Positions 7,439-16,648 of a DNA stretch of 35,277 nucleotides are shown piece after piece; the stretch's first letter is position 1, and each line of letters opens with the position of its first letter. The notes beneath the pieces were generated by a model that had not been told where the DNA came from, ran no database searches, and saw only the letters and a program-made list of their open reading frames with translations. The position numbers were made by a program, and so were the translations under genes. The stretch is from Clostridiaceae bacterium (GTDB lineage Bacteria > Bacillota > Clostridia > Oscillospirales > Acutalibacteraceae): NCBI GenBank assembly GCA_016282855.1, contig JAEELT010000005.1, positions 1 through 35,277 on the forward strand, given 5' to 3'.

Positions 7439-10045
7439 ATGGCTGAATTCACCCCGATGATGAAACAATATTTCGAAATAAAGAAGCAGTATCCCGATAC
7501 CATTCTCATGTTTCGCCTGGGCGACTTTTACGAGATGTTTTTTGAGGATGCCAAAACAGCTTCGGCCGAGCTTGAGCTCGTGCTTACGGGCAGAGACTGC
7601 GGGCAGGAGGAGAGAGCGCCTATGTGCGGCATTCCCTACCACAGCTGTGACAGCTATATTGCCCGCCTTGTTTCAAGGGGTTATAAGGTTGCTATCTGCG
7701 AACAGCTTGAGGACCCTGCACTTGCCAAGGGAATAGTCAGGAGAGATGTAACCAGGGTCCTTACGCCCGGCACGGTTATAGAAAACTCAATGCTCGATGA
7801 GAGCAAAAACAATTTCCTCGGCTGTGTTTATTACGAGGGTAAAAACGCCGGCTTGTGCTTCTGCGATGTTTCAACGGGCAGCATACACGCCACTCAGTTC
7901 AGCGGCAGGGACAAAAGCAAAAAGGTTACCGACGAGCTCGGCCGTTTTTCTCCGAGTGAGGTTATAATCAATTCCGCAGTGACGCAGGATAAGAAAGTTA
8001 CGGATTTCATAAAGACACGGCTTGATTCGGCTTCCTGCAATCTGCTTGATGACGACGCCTTCGCTCTGACCAAAGCGGCGCAGCTTGTTATGAAGCAGTT
8101 CGGCGTTACATCTCTTTCGGCAATTCTGCCGGAGGGGGCGGACGCCGCTGTGTGCGCCGCGGGAGCAGTGCTTGATTATCTCATAAGCGTGCAGAAAAAC
8201 GCTCTCGAAAATATCGGTGAGCTTGATTATTACGGCGAGGGCAGTTTTATGCACCTCGATGTATCCGCGCTGAGAAATCTTGAAATAACCGAAACGCTCA
8301 GAAGCAGAGAGAAAAGAGGCTCCCTGCTCTGGGTGCTTGACAGAACTTCCACCTCAATGGGCAGGCGCCTTCTGCGCTCCTGGATTGAACAGCCTCTAAT
8401 GAATATCGGCGGCATTACAAAGCGGCATAACGCCGTGAAGGAGCTTGCCGAAAATCCCGCTCTCAGGGAGGATGTCACCGAGGCGCTCAAAGGCTGCCAG
8501 GATCTTGAGCGGCTTATTACCAGAATCACGTTCGGCACCGCAAATTCGAGAGAGCTCAAAGCACTCTCGGGCACGCTCCTCAGAATGCCTGCCATAAAGA
8601 GCGCGATTTCCTCCTGCACTTCAGCGCTCATAAAGGATGTCAACACAGGCATATTCACGCTTGACGGGCTTGTTGAGCTCATAGAGAAAGCTATTGTCGA
8701 TGAGCCGCCGTTCTCCGTGCGTGAGGGAGGAATGATAAGAGAAGGCTTCAACGCTGAGCTTGACGAATACAGAAGCATTGTTTCAAACGGCAAGGGCTAT
8801 CTTGCCGATATTCAGGCCCGTGAGCAGGAGAGGACAGGCATAAAGAAGCTGAAAATCGGCTATAACCGGGTTTTCGGCTATTACATAGAGGTGTCAAATT
8901 CCTTCAGAGAGCTTGTGCCGGATGATTATATCCGCAAACAGACTCTGACCAACTGTGAGAGATTCATCACTCAGGAGCTCAAGGAGCTCGAGTCTAAAGT
9001 GCTCGGCGCGCAGGAGAGAATTGCCAGCCTCGAATATGAGATTTTTGATTCGGTCAGAAAAAAAGCGGCGGATAAGCTGTATGAAATTCAGAAGACCGCC
9101 TCCTGCACGGCAGTGCTCGATGCTATCTGCTCTTATGCGACAACCGCCTGCGAAAACAATTATGTATGCCCCGAAATGAATGCGGGCAGCGAAATAGCAA
9201 TCAGAGAGGGCAGGCATCCGGTAGTCGAAAAAATGATAGATTACCCCTTCGTGCCCAATGACACCGTGCTTAATGACGGCGACGATATGTGCGCCATAAT
9301 CACCGGACCCAATATGGCGGGTAAATCGACCTATATGCGCCAGGTGGCGCTGATATGCCTTATGGCTCAGGCCGGGTCATTTGTGCCCGCAAAATCCGCA
9401 AGCCTTTGCATTGTGGACGGAATATACACGAGAATCGGAGCTTCCGACGACCTCGCGTCCGGCTCATCCACATTTATGGTTGAGATGAACGAGGTTGCGG
9501 ACATTCTGAAATATGCTACATCCAAGAGCCTGATTATATTTGATGAAATAGGCAGAGGCACCTCCACCTTTGACGGTATGAGCATAGCGAGAGCGGTGCT
9601 CGAATATGCCGCGGACAAAAGAAAACTCGGGGCAAAAACTCTCTTTGCCACGCACTATCATGAACTTACCGACCTTGAAAAGGTGACAAAGGGAGTAAAG
9701 AATTACAACATCTCCGTCAAAAAGAGAGGGGATAATATAACCTTCCTGCGCAGGATTGTTCCGGGCTGCGCCGACGGCAGCTACGGCATAGAGGTTGCGA
9801 AACTCGCCGGAGTGCCCAATGCCGTGGTCGAAAGAGCAAAGGTAATACTTGCCGAGATTGAGAGCACAGGCGGGCAGCCCGTCAGTTTGGCCTCATTCCC
9901 GCAGGAGGACCCGGATATGCAGATTTCATTCACCGGCGGCATCGGCGATGAAATTGTGGAAAAGCTCAGAAATATTGACATAAATACGCTCACCCCGTTT
10001 GAAGCGATGCAGAAGCTTTATGAGCTTGCCGCTATGGCGGAATGA
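7439..10045 (+). CDS. mutS: DNA mismatch repair protein MutS
   Basis: Mismatch-recognition ATPase. The 868-residue length is normal. The N-terminal mismatch-binding domain shows FRLGDFYEMFFEDA, which contains the Phe-x-Glu wedge (FYE). Next come the connector, core/lever and clamp domains, then the ABC-type ATPase with Walker A GPNMAGKS at 623-630, Walker B LIIFDEIGRGTSTFDG and the FATHYHEL switch. GGGAAGG at 7420-7426 lies 12 bases before the ATG, slightly farther than its neighbours. It is followed after 34 bases by mutL, its obligate partner. Confidence 0.98.
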   Translation: MAEFTPMMKQYFEIKKQYPDTILMFRLGDFYEMFFEDAKTASAELELVLTGRDCGQEERAPMCGIPYHSCDSYIARLVSRGYKVAICEQLEDPALAKGIVRRDVTRVLTPGTVIENSMLDESKNNFLGCVYYEGKNAGLCFCDVSTGSIHATQFSGRDKSKKVTDELGRFSPSEVIINSAVTQDKKVTDFIKTRLDSASCNLLDDDAFALTKAAQLVMKQFGVTSLSAILPEGADAAVCAAGAVLDYLISVQKNALENIGELDYYGEGSFMHLDVSALRNLEITETLRSREKRGSLLWVLDRTSTSMGRRLLRSWIEQPLMNIGGITKRHNAVKELAENPALREDVTEALKGCQDLERLITRITFGTANSRELKALSGTLLRMPAIKSAISSCTSALIKDVNTGIFTLDGLVELIEKAIVDEPPFSVREGGMIREGFNAELDEYRSIVSNGKGYLADIQAREQERTGIKKLKIGYNRVFGYYIEVSNSFRELVPDDYIRKQTLTNCERFITQELKELESKVLGAQERIASLEYEIFDSVRKKAADKLYEIQKTASCTAVLDAICSYATTACENNYVCPEMNAGSEIAIREGRHPVVEKMIDYPFVPNDTVLNDGDDMCAIITGPNMAGKSTYMRQVALICLMAQAGSFVPAKSASLCIVDGIYTRIGASDDLASGSSTFMVEMNEVADILKYATSKSLIIFDEIGRGTSTFDGMSIARAVLEYAADKRKLGAKTLFATHYHELTDLEKVTKGVKNYNISVKKRGDNITFLRRIVPGCADGSYGIEVAKLAGVPNAVVERAKVILAEIESTGGQPVSLASFPQEDPDMQISFTGGIGDEIVEKLRNIDINTLTPFEAMQKLYELAAMAE

Positions 10046-10079
10046 GCAGAGAATAAATAAGCGAGAAAGGAGTGACTGT

Positions 10080-11978
10080 ATGCCTAAAATCAATGTTATG
10101 CCAAAGTACCTTGCGGACCTTATCGCCGCGGGCGAGGTGGTTGAGAGACCTGCTTCAATAGTGAAGGAGCTGCTCGAAAACTCTGTGGACGCAGGCGCGG
10201 ATACTGTCACTCTCGAAATAAAAAACGGCGGCATTTCATATATCCGCGTAACGGATAACGGCTGCGGCATTGCGAGAGAGGATGTCAGAAACGCCTTCGT
10301 AAGCCACGCCACGAGCAAAATAACAACCGCCGAAAACCTCAACAGCATTATGACCCTCGGTTTCAGAGGAGAGGCACTTGCCAGCGTTGCAGCCGTAGCG
10401 CGTGTCGAGATGCTCACCCGTACCCCGGGCGAAGGCACAGGCACGGGTTATTTCATAGAATTCGGCGAGGAAATATCTCTTGATGACGCGGGCTGCCCCG
10501 AGGGTACCACCATAACCGTCAGGGATTTGTTTCTCAAGACCCCGGCCCGTATGAAATTCCTTAAAAAGGATGTCACCGAGGCAAATATGATTGCGGGTAT
10601 TGTGGACCGCATCGCTCTTTCCCACCCGGAGGTGTCATTCAGGTTTATCAGAGAGGGCAGGCAGGTGCTCATGACCTCCGGCAGCGGCGATTTGCTCACT
10701 GCTGTCAGGGAAGTGCTCGGCAAGGATGTTGCCTCCCAGATGATTTCCTGCTCGGGAGAATCCGGACCGGTCAGGGTTGAGGGCTTCATTTCCAAGCCTC
10801 AGTTCTCAAGGCCAAACAGAAACCTGCAGTATTTTTTTGTAAATGACAGGTTTGTTAAAACCGGCACTGGCTCGGCTGCTCTGTCTGAGAGCTACAAGAG
10901 CCGTATTATGGTCGGCAAGTTTCCGATGTGCGTGCTTAAAATATATGTTTCGCCGGAAGCCGTTGACGTTAATGTGCATCCCGCAAAGACAGAGGTGCGT
11001 TTCAGCGACGAAAAAGCGGTGTTCAACGCCGTCTTCGGCGCGTGCAAAAACGCGCTTGACGAAAAGGACAGCCCCTCGCAGATTACAAAAATCGGCTCTG
11101 CTCCGAATTTTACTCCCGCCGATTACAGAAAATGGCACGAGCCCTCGGAGCAGATTAAGCTGACGGAGAAAAAAGAGGATTTCTGGCAGACCCGCTCCGT
11201 CAAAATTTCCCCGGCGCCCGTAAAGCCGAAGGCTCCGTCCACCACCGTTACCGCAAGAGCGCCCGAGGCTGAGTTATCACCCGATGACAGCAGAATTGAC
11301 AGTATAGACGATATCCTGCTTTTCTCACCTGCCGAAAGCAAAGAGCAGGCCGCACCGGCGGAAAAGCCGGTATTCCTGCCCGGCGCCCCGGACTCTGCCG
11401 AGTTTGAGGCAGAGCAGTTCCGCCTTATCGGCGAAGCTTTCAGGACCTATATAATTTGTGAATACAAAGGCAAGCTTGTGTTTATTGACAAGCACGCGGC
11501 TCACGAAAGAATAATTTATGAGCGACTCAAAAAGGAAAGCGGCGGGAGAAGCGGGCAGGTGTTGCTCTCACCGGTTACGGTTACTCTCTCCAAGGAGGAG
11601 TATGCCGCCGCTCTCGAAAACCTTGAGCTTATAAATTCATCCGGCTTCACAGCCGAGGATTTCGGCCCGGGTACTCTCATAATAAGAGAATGCCCAATGG
11701 AGCTTACAGCCGAGGAACTGCCCGGGGTTATATCCGAGATAGCCGGGCGATTCCTTGAAAAGAAACAGGATGTTGATTTTGAGAAGCTTGACTGGATTTT
11801 CCACTCCGTAGCGTGCAGAAGCGCAATCAAGAGCGGAGATTTCACCTCAAAGCTTGAGATGGAAACATTCGCAAAGCAGCTTCTTTCCATGCCGGATATA
11901 AGATACTGCCCCCACGGCAGACCCGTGCTTATAGAAATGACCGAAAGGGAGCTGGAGAAGAATTTTGGCAGAGCGTAA
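10080..11978 (+). CDS. mutL: DNA mismatch repair endonuclease MutL
   Basis: A 632-residue GHKL ATPase that links MutS to strand incision and excision. I start at ATG 10080 (MPKINVMPK), supported by AAAGGAG at 10066-10072. The frame extends upstream to 9999 but would overlap the end of mutS. The N-terminal domain shows LIAAGEVVERPASIVKELLE, DNGCGI and GFRGEAL. A low-complexity Pro/Ala linker spans about 360-450. The C-terminal domain carries the endonuclease motif D470-K-H-A-x2-E-x4-E, with Lys replacing the usual Gln, plus ACRSAIK and CPHGRP (610-615). This is the nicking MutL of bacteria that lack MutH. Its last 14 bases overlap miaA. Confidence 0.97.
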   Translation: MPKINVMPKYLADLIAAGEVVERPASIVKELLENSVDAGADTVTLEIKNGGISYIRVTDNGCGIAREDVRNAFVSHATSKITTAENLNSIMTLGFRGEALASVAAVARVEMLTRTPGEGTGTGYFIEFGEEISLDDAGCPEGTTITVRDLFLKTPARMKFLKKDVTEANMIAGIVDRIALSHPEVSFRFIREGRQVLMTSGSGDLLTAVREVLGKDVASQMISCSGESGPVRVEGFISKPQFSRPNRNLQYFFVNDRFVKTGTGSAALSESYKSRIMVGKFPMCVLKIYVSPEAVDVNVHPAKTEVRFSDEKAVFNAVFGACKNALDEKDSPSQITKIGSAPNFTPADYRKWHEPSEQIKLTEKKEDFWQTRSVKISPAPVKPKAPSTTVTARAPEAELSPDDSRIDSIDDILLFSPAESKEQAAPAEKPVFLPGAPDSAEFEAEQFRLIGEAFRTYIICEYKGKLVFIDKHAAHERIIYERLKKESGGRSGQVLLSPVTVTLSKEEYAAALENLELINSSGFTAEDFGPGTLIIRECPMELTAEELPGVISEIAGRFLEKKQDVDFEKLDWIFHSVACRSAIKSGDFTSKLEMETFAKQLLSMPDIRYCPHGRPVLIEMTERELEKNFGRA

Positions 11979-12915
11979 GATACAGGTGTTCGGTGTCGTA
12001 GGGCCGACAGCTTCGGGCAAAACCTCTCTCGGCGTTGAGATATGCCGCGAAATCGGCGGCGAGGTGGTTTCCTGTGACTCAATGCAGATTTACAGGGGTA
12101 TGGATATCGCCACGGCCAAGCCGAGCGCCCGGGAGATGCAGGGCATACCGCATCACCTTATAGGTTTTGTTGATATCAGTGAAAACTACAGCGTTGCCCG
12201 TTACTGCGAAGACGCCAAAAAAACGATATATGATATTGCCTCAAGAGGAAAGATTCCCGTGATAGTAGGCGGCACCGGGCTCTACTACTCGTCTCTTGCC
12301 GATAACATAAAATTTTTTGATGAAGAGAGCGACCTTGAATACAGGCAGATTCTTTTTGACGAGGCCGCGGAAAAGGGCGCCAAGGCGCTTTTTGACCGCC
12401 TTGCCGTAATTGACCCCGAAAGGGCTCAAACGCTGCACGTGAACGACCTCAACCGCATCATCAGGGCGCTTGAAATATATCACACCACAGGCAAAAGCAT
12501 TTCCCTGCAAAACAGAGAGTCGAGAAATGAGGAGCCGCCTTTTGAGTTCAGAACGGTCTGCCTTGACGCTCAGGACAGGCAGTTCCTCTATGACAGAATC
12601 AACAGGCGGGTTGATATGATGCTTGAGCAGGGGCTCGTGGAGGAAGCGAAAAGCTTTTTTGCCGAAAACACGGGCAGTACCGCAGTGCAGGCAATAGGCC
12701 TCAAGGAGCTTAAACCGTATCTTAACGGTGAGGCCTCTCTTGATGAATGTGTTGAAAGATTAAAAATGCAGACAAGGCGTTACGCCAAAAGGCAGCTGAC
12801 CTGGTTCAGGCGTGACGCGGGAATAAAACGGCTTTACATTGATTTGCCCGGCGAGCCGGACAGACTCAGGCGCGAAGCAATCGCTCATTTTACGGAAGGA
12901 TGTGAAACGGTATGA
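11965..12915 (+). CDS. miaA: tRNA dimethylallyltransferase MiaA
   Basis: Transfers a dimethylallyl group to N6 of adenosine 37 in tRNA, giving the substrate for MiaB. The 316-residue protein has the P-loop GPTASGKT at 13-20, the tRNA/DMAPP-binding SCDSMQIYRGMDIATAKPS segment, VGGTGLYYSSL, and the C-terminal RYAKRQLTWFRRD motif. The start is TTG at 11965, because no ATG precedes the P-loop and GGAG at 11954-11957 is correctly spaced. The gene begins inside the mutL end and its stop overlaps the next ATG, so translation is probably coupled on both sides. The mutL-miaA neighbourhood is also known in proteobacteria. Confidence 0.97.
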   Translation: MAERKIQVFGVVGPTASGKTSLGVEICREIGGEVVSCDSMQIYRGMDIATAKPSAREMQGIPHHLIGFVDISENYSVARYCEDAKKTIYDIASRGKIPVIVGGTGLYYSSLADNIKFFDEESDLEYRQILFDEAAEKGAKALFDRLAVIDPERAQTLHVNDLNRIIRALEIYHTTGKSISLQNRESRNEEPPFEFRTVCLDAQDRQFLYDRINRRVDMMLEQGLVEEAKSFFAENTGSTAVQAIGLKELKPYLNGEASLDECVERLKMQTRRYAKRQLTWFRRDAGIKRLYIDLPGEPDRLRREAIAHFTEGCETV

Positions 12916-14132
12916 GCAGCAAAAAGCTCACAAATACGCTCGCAATAGCTCTCGCCGTGATTATACTCGGCTATCTTGCGATAAATGTTGTCAAAAGCGC
13001 CGGGAGCTCTTATAAAACAGCCACCGCGTATGAGCAGACCGTGTCCGAAACGATTGACGCCAAAATGTTTATCATACGCGATGAGACCCTTATTGAAACG
13101 CAGGATTCCGGCGTGGTTGTGCCTCTTGCCGTCAACGGCGAAAAGGTCGGCGGCGGCAACAGAATAGCGGCGGTTTTCGCCGATGACACTTCGGCCGAAA
13201 ACTATGCCAAATCTCTTTCGCTCGGCAAAAAGCTCGAGGCATACCGCAAAATCAACAATCAGGTGAAGCTTGCAAATCTTGACCTGAAAAAGCTCACGCA
13301 CGATATTGACAGCGAATTCTGCTCTATTCTCGACTCAGTCTACAGCAATGATTTTTCCGAGCTTTCGCGGCAGGAGCTTATCTTTGATGAAATGCTTTCG
13401 AGAAAAGATATTTCGCTCGGATACGAGGTTGACTGCTCCGGGGTCATAGATGAGCTTGAAAGTGAAATTGCCTCGCTCAAGGTGAAGCAGCCCTCCGGAA
13501 TAATTACCGCTGAGGAAGCGGGGTACTTCGTTTCCCGTCTTGACGGCTTTGAGGGCATAATAACCGCAGCCGATATTGACACTCTCACCCCTGAAACGCT
13601 TGAAAAAACCATCGATGCCGAGAAGGAGCCGGAGAACAGCACCGTTCTCGGAAAGCTTATCACGGGCTACGAATGGTACGCCGCCGCGATTGTGGATACC
13701 GCTCTGCTTGCCGGCACAGAAGTAAACAAGAATGTCCGTCTCGTGCTCGGCGACAAGGAGGGTGACACCGTTCAGGCGAAGGTTTACTCCAAGGTCGGCG
13801 CCGAAGACAAGGACAAAACGATGATTATCTTCAAAAGCAGTGAGATGAACGAGCGGCTCGCCATGATGCGCAAGGTCAGCGGCAAAATCGTGCTCAAGAG
13901 CTTTTCGGGCATAAAGGTCAGAAAAAGCTCCGTCCATTTTGATGAAAACGGCAGTGAAGGCGTTTACATAATTGAAGGCAACATAATCAAATTCAACAAG
14001 ATTGAAGAAATATATTCGGACGATGAATATGTCATAGTCAAGGACAATTCCGGCAAATCCGGCTGGCTCTCACGCTACGACGAAGTAATCGTTTCGGGAA
14101 AGGATTTAAGAAATGGAAAGGTTATCGACTGA
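12912..14132 (+). CDS. HlyD-like membrane-fusion adaptor protein
   Basis: A 406-residue protein with one N-terminal membrane helix (about 7-27) and a large extracytoplasmic part. The layout resembles HlyD/RND adaptor proteins: a beta-barrel/lipoyl-like half (about 45-95), a central helical segment rich in Lys, Leu and Glu, and a C-terminal half-motif VPLAVNGEKV / GWLSRYDEVIVSG. No channel or pump gene is beside it. In many Clostridia such a gene precedes yggS and sepF, suggesting an envelope or division link rather than drug export; that is inference. The start overlaps the miaA stop (ATGA), and the end overlaps yggS by 20 bases. Confidence 0.7.
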   Translation: MSSKKLTNTLAIALAVIILGYLAINVVKSAGSSYKTATAYEQTVSETIDAKMFIIRDETLIETQDSGVVVPLAVNGEKVGGGNRIAAVFADDTSAENYAKSLSLGKKLEAYRKINNQVKLANLDLKKLTHDIDSEFCSILDSVYSNDFSELSRQELIFDEMLSRKDISLGYEVDCSGVIDELESEIASLKVKQPSGIITAEEAGYFVSRLDGFEGIITAADIDTLTPETLEKTIDAEKEPENSTVLGKLITGYEWYAAAIVDTALLAGTEVNKNVRLVLGDKEGDTVQAKVYSKVGAEDKDKTMIIFKSSEMNERLAMMRKVSGKIVLKSFSGIKVRKSSVHFDENGSEGVYIIEGNIIKFNKIEEIYSDDEYVIVKDNSGKSGWLSRYDEVIVSGKDLRNGKVID

Positions 14133-14847
14133 CCCGAAATTTGCTGATATAGAAGAAAACCTCAAGGTTATAAGAGAAAGAATAGCCGCCGCGGCATCAG
14201 AGAGCGGACGCAGCCCCGATGACATAAGCTTTATGGCGGTAACCAAAACAATTCAGCCGGTATACATCAACCACGCCATTGACTGCGGCATAAACCTCAT
14301 AGGTGAAAACAGGGTGCAGGAATACCTTGAGAAAGCTCCTGACCTGAACCTTGACGGAGTATCATTTCATCTGATAGGTCACCTGCAGACAAACAAGGTC
14401 AAGAAAATCGTGGGAAAGGCGGATGTGATAGAGAGCGTTGATTCCGTAAATCTCGCAAACGAGATTTCCAAGCACGCGAAAAACGCCGGAATCACACAGG
14501 ATATTCTCATCGAAATCAACGCCGGCAGCGAATACAGCAAGTTCGGATTTGACCCCGGCGAGGTTAAAGAAAAGGTGCTTGAAATCGGCGAAACAGAAGC
14601 TGTACGAGTCAAGGGCCTAATGTGCGTGGCTCCGATTTGCGACAAAAAGAGCGATTTAATAAAAATTTTTCAAAATATGTATAATATCTTTATTGACATA
14701 AAGGCGAAAAAATCGGATAATATCTTTATGGATATTCTTTCAATGGGTATGTCCGGCGATTACGAAGAGGCTATACTCTGCGGAGCAAATCTCGTCAGAG
14801 TCGGCTCGGCAATTTTCGGCCCCAGGATTTACCGCGACAGGCACTGA
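14113..14847 (+). CDS. yggS: YggS/PROSC family PLP homeostasis protein
   Basis: A pyridoxal-phosphate-binding TIM-barrel protein that buffers cellular PLP and has no known catalytic activity. The 244 residues include the PLP lysine K45 in FMAVTKT, the GENRVQEYLEK motif, FHLIGHLQTNKVKK, and the phosphate-binding LSMGMSGDYEEAI and VRVGSAIFG segments. AAAGGA just upstream sits within the end of the HlyD-like gene, which it overlaps by 20 bases. A stretch near the 3' end is unusually AT-rich, with a 13-base direct repeat (14681-14693 and 14717-14729) and a consensus promoter. The yggS-sepF pairing is typical of Gram-positive division clusters. Confidence 0.95.
   Translation: MERLSTDPKFADIEENLKVIRERIAAAASESGRSPDDISFMAVTKTIQPVYINHAIDCGINLIGENRVQEYLEKAPDLNLDGVSFHLIGHLQTNKVKKIVGKADVIESVDSVNLANEISKHAKNAGITQDILIEINAGSEYSKFGFDPGEVKEKVLEIGETEAVRVKGLMCVAPICDKKSDLIKIFQNMYNIFIDIKAKKSDNIFMDILSMGMSGDYEEAILCGANLVRVGSAIFGPRIYRDRH
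14693..14721 (+). promoter_or_regulatory. candidate internal promoter for sepF-divIVA inside yggS
   Basis: TTGACA at 14693-14698 and GATAAT at 14716-14721 are exactly 17 bases apart. They lie in the AT-rich 3' part of yggS, about 205 bases before the sepF ATG. A start near 14728 would give sepF and divIVA their own transcript. It rests on sequence match alone. Confidence 0.4.
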
Positions 14848-14890
14848 AAGCAAAAGGGCTCACATCAGCCCGGAATAATTATTAAGGCAA

Positions 14891-14906
14891 CTGCACTTTT
14901 GTGCAG
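14891..14906 (+). other. small hairpin in the sepF leader
   Basis: CTGCAC and GTGCAG form a perfect 6-base-pair stem around a TTTT loop. It ends 9 bases before the AAGGAGG ribosome binding site of sepF (14916-14919 core). No U-run follows, so it is not an intrinsic terminator. A weaker GGGCT/AGCCC hairpin lies upstream at 14856-14871. The pair may stabilise or process the mRNA. Confidence 0.35.
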
Positions 14907-14926
14907 GATAATAAGGAGGATAAAAA

Positions 14927-15406
14927 ATGAGTTTCAAAGACAAATGGCAGAGTTGGATCAATTCCACAGACGACGGTTATGTAGAGACCGCTGACGATGA
15001 TTACGATGAGAGCTTCGACTTCCGCCCCGATGCCGAAGAGCAGGCTCAGCCCGTAAAATCATCTCCCTTCCACAGCAGGCAGGATAAATCCAATGTAGTA
15101 AGCATCAACGGGCCCAAAGCCGCACCCGCTTCAAAGCCGAGAGTGGTGTTCCAGCAGATTGACAGCTTTGATGAGGTTACCAAGGTTGCCGATATTCTCA
15201 AGGAGAAGAGGATAGTTGTACTCAATCTCGAGACATGCCCGAACACCGACGCGCAGAGAATAATCGATGTGCTTTACGGCGTTTCTTACGCAAATGACGG
15301 TGATTTCAAGAAGGTTGCCGGCAGAGCGTATATCATCACCCCCAATAATGTTCCCGTTACCGGTGAGCTCGGCGAAGATCTCAGCGGTGCAGACGCAGAA
15401 TTTTAA
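14927..15406 (+). CDS. sepF: cell division protein SepF
   Basis: A 159-residue membrane-tethering partner of FtsZ in Gram-positive bacteria. The N-terminal segment (MSFKDKWQSWINST) is an amphipathic membrane-targeting helix, followed by an acidic linker. The SepF core runs from about residue 67 (RVVFQQIDSFDEVTKVADIL) through VVLNLETCPNTDAQRIIDVL to GRAYIITPNNVPVTG. A strong AAGGAGG lies 7-8 bases before the ATG. Upstream yggS and downstream divIVA and lspA match the conserved division cluster of Firmicutes. Confidence 0.95.
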   Translation: MSFKDKWQSWINSTDDGYVETADDDYDESFDFRPDAEEQAQPVKSSPFHSRQDKSNVVSINGPKAAPASKPRVVFQQIDSFDEVTKVADILKEKRIVVLNLETCPNTDAQRIIDVLYGVSYANDGDFKKVAGRAYIITPNNVPVTGELGEDLSGADAEF

Positions 15407-15430
15407 TTCAGAGAGGTCAGGTGCAAAAAG

Positions 15431-16642
15431 ATGATCAGACCCGAACAGATTGCAAACGCCAAATTCACACCGGTAAGTGCCGGCTCCTACAGCGCGGAAG
15501 AGGTTGATTCTTTCCTCGCGAGTGTAGCAGAGGCATATGCCGATATGCAGAATCAGAATAATTCCCTCGTTAAAAAAATCAGTATTCTCGCCGAAAAGGT
15601 TGAGGAATACCGCACAAACGAGGAAGCTATAAAGAACGCCCTTCTTGACGCGCACAAGCTTGCGGAAACCGTCAACAAGGACGCGAGCGCAAAGGCGAGC
15701 GCGGTGATTTCCGACGCCGAGGCAAAGGCGAAGGAGATTTCAGACAATGCCAGCAAACACGCCGATGAGCTCGCAAACGCCGCCCGCACCCAGGCGGGTG
15801 ACATAGTAAACAACGCCAGAACAGCTGTTGCCTCCCTCACCGAAAGAGCACAGAAGGAAGCCGATGACAAGGTTGCCGCAGCCAAAGCTCAGGCTGAGGA
15901 AATCGTGGGCGAAAGCAAGGCAAAATACGAGTATTACACCGAAGAGCTCAAAAAAGTCAAAGCCGAGATGAACAGATTCAAGGCTATGGTAGAGCAGCTC
16001 TGCGCGGATAATAACATCGATTTCAGCGCCGTTATGCCCGCAGTGAGCGCGGTTGAGCGCACATTCGAAAAAGCCGACGCAGTTGCCGAGAGTGCAGCTC
16101 CCGCCGCTGCCGAAGAGCCTGTTGCTCCCGCAGCTGTTTCCGAGCCGGAACCCGCTGCCGAGCCCGTAGAGGAAGAAACCGTTCCCGCACAGCCTGAGCA
16201 GGAGCTTGATATTCCCGTTTTCAATTCCGCTCCCGAAGCTCCCGCTGCCGCTGACGAACCCGAAGAGGAAGAAGACGAGCTCAAGATTCCCGTCAAAGCT
16301 CCCGAAACCGATGAGCAGGATGACATAGACGATCTCTTTGCTCTTTTTGAGGAGGAGAGCGCGGCTCCCGCCGACTTTGCTTCCGATATTGACGGTATTC
16401 TTCCCGAGCCCGCAGCTGCTCCGCAGGAAGATATATTTGATGATGAGCCCGAGATTCCCTCGCCCAAAACCGAATTTGACTTCAGCGGAATTGACGATAT
16501 TCCGTCAGACACAGACGATGGCGACGACGATGATTTCCTTAAAAACATAAGCGACAGCATCAGCAATCTCGAAGACCTTCCCGATGACACTTCGGAAGAT
16601 GATGACGATATAACTTCTCTTTTTGACAGCCTTTTTGATTGA
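15431..16642 (+). CDS. divIVA: DivIVA domain coiled-coil protein with acidic tail
   Basis: A 403-residue polar or septal scaffold protein. The N-terminal DivIVA membrane-binding domain (1-60; MIRPEQIANAKFTPVSAGSYSAEEVDSFL) leads into an Ala/Lys/Glu coiled coil (about 45-200). The C-terminal half is disordered-looking, rich in Pro, Ala, Asp and Glu. It contains a repeated short motif: DDIDDLFALF at 297-306 and DDITSLFDSLFD at 392-403, the very C-terminus. Usual DivIVA proteins are 150-250 residues, so the tail is an addition. AGAGAGG-like Shine-Dalgarno sequence precedes the ATG, 24 bases after sepF. It likely recruits division or cell-wall factors next to SepF. Confidence 0.92.
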   Translation: MIRPEQIANAKFTPVSAGSYSAEEVDSFLASVAEAYADMQNQNNSLVKKISILAEKVEEYRTNEEAIKNALLDAHKLAETVNKDASAKASAVISDAEAKAKEISDNASKHADELANAARTQAGDIVNNARTAVASLTERAQKEADDKVAAAKAQAEEIVGESKAKYEYYTEELKKVKAEMNRFKAMVEQLCADNNIDFSAVMPAVSAVERTFEKADAVAESAAPAAAEEPVAPAAVSEPEPAAEPVEEETVPAQPEQELDIPVFNSAPEAPAAADEPEEEEDELKIPVKAPETDEQDDIDDLFALFEEESAAPADFASDIDGILPEPAAAPQEDIFDDEPEIPSPKTEFDFSGIDDIPSDTDDGDDDDFLKNISDSISNLEDLPDDTSEDDDDITSLFDSLFD

Positions 16643-16648
16643 TAAACA

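Noticed and set aside
9999-10079. Upstream in-frame extension of mutL
   Set aside because: It overlaps mutS and does not resemble MutL; the conserved start with AAAGGAG lies at 10080.
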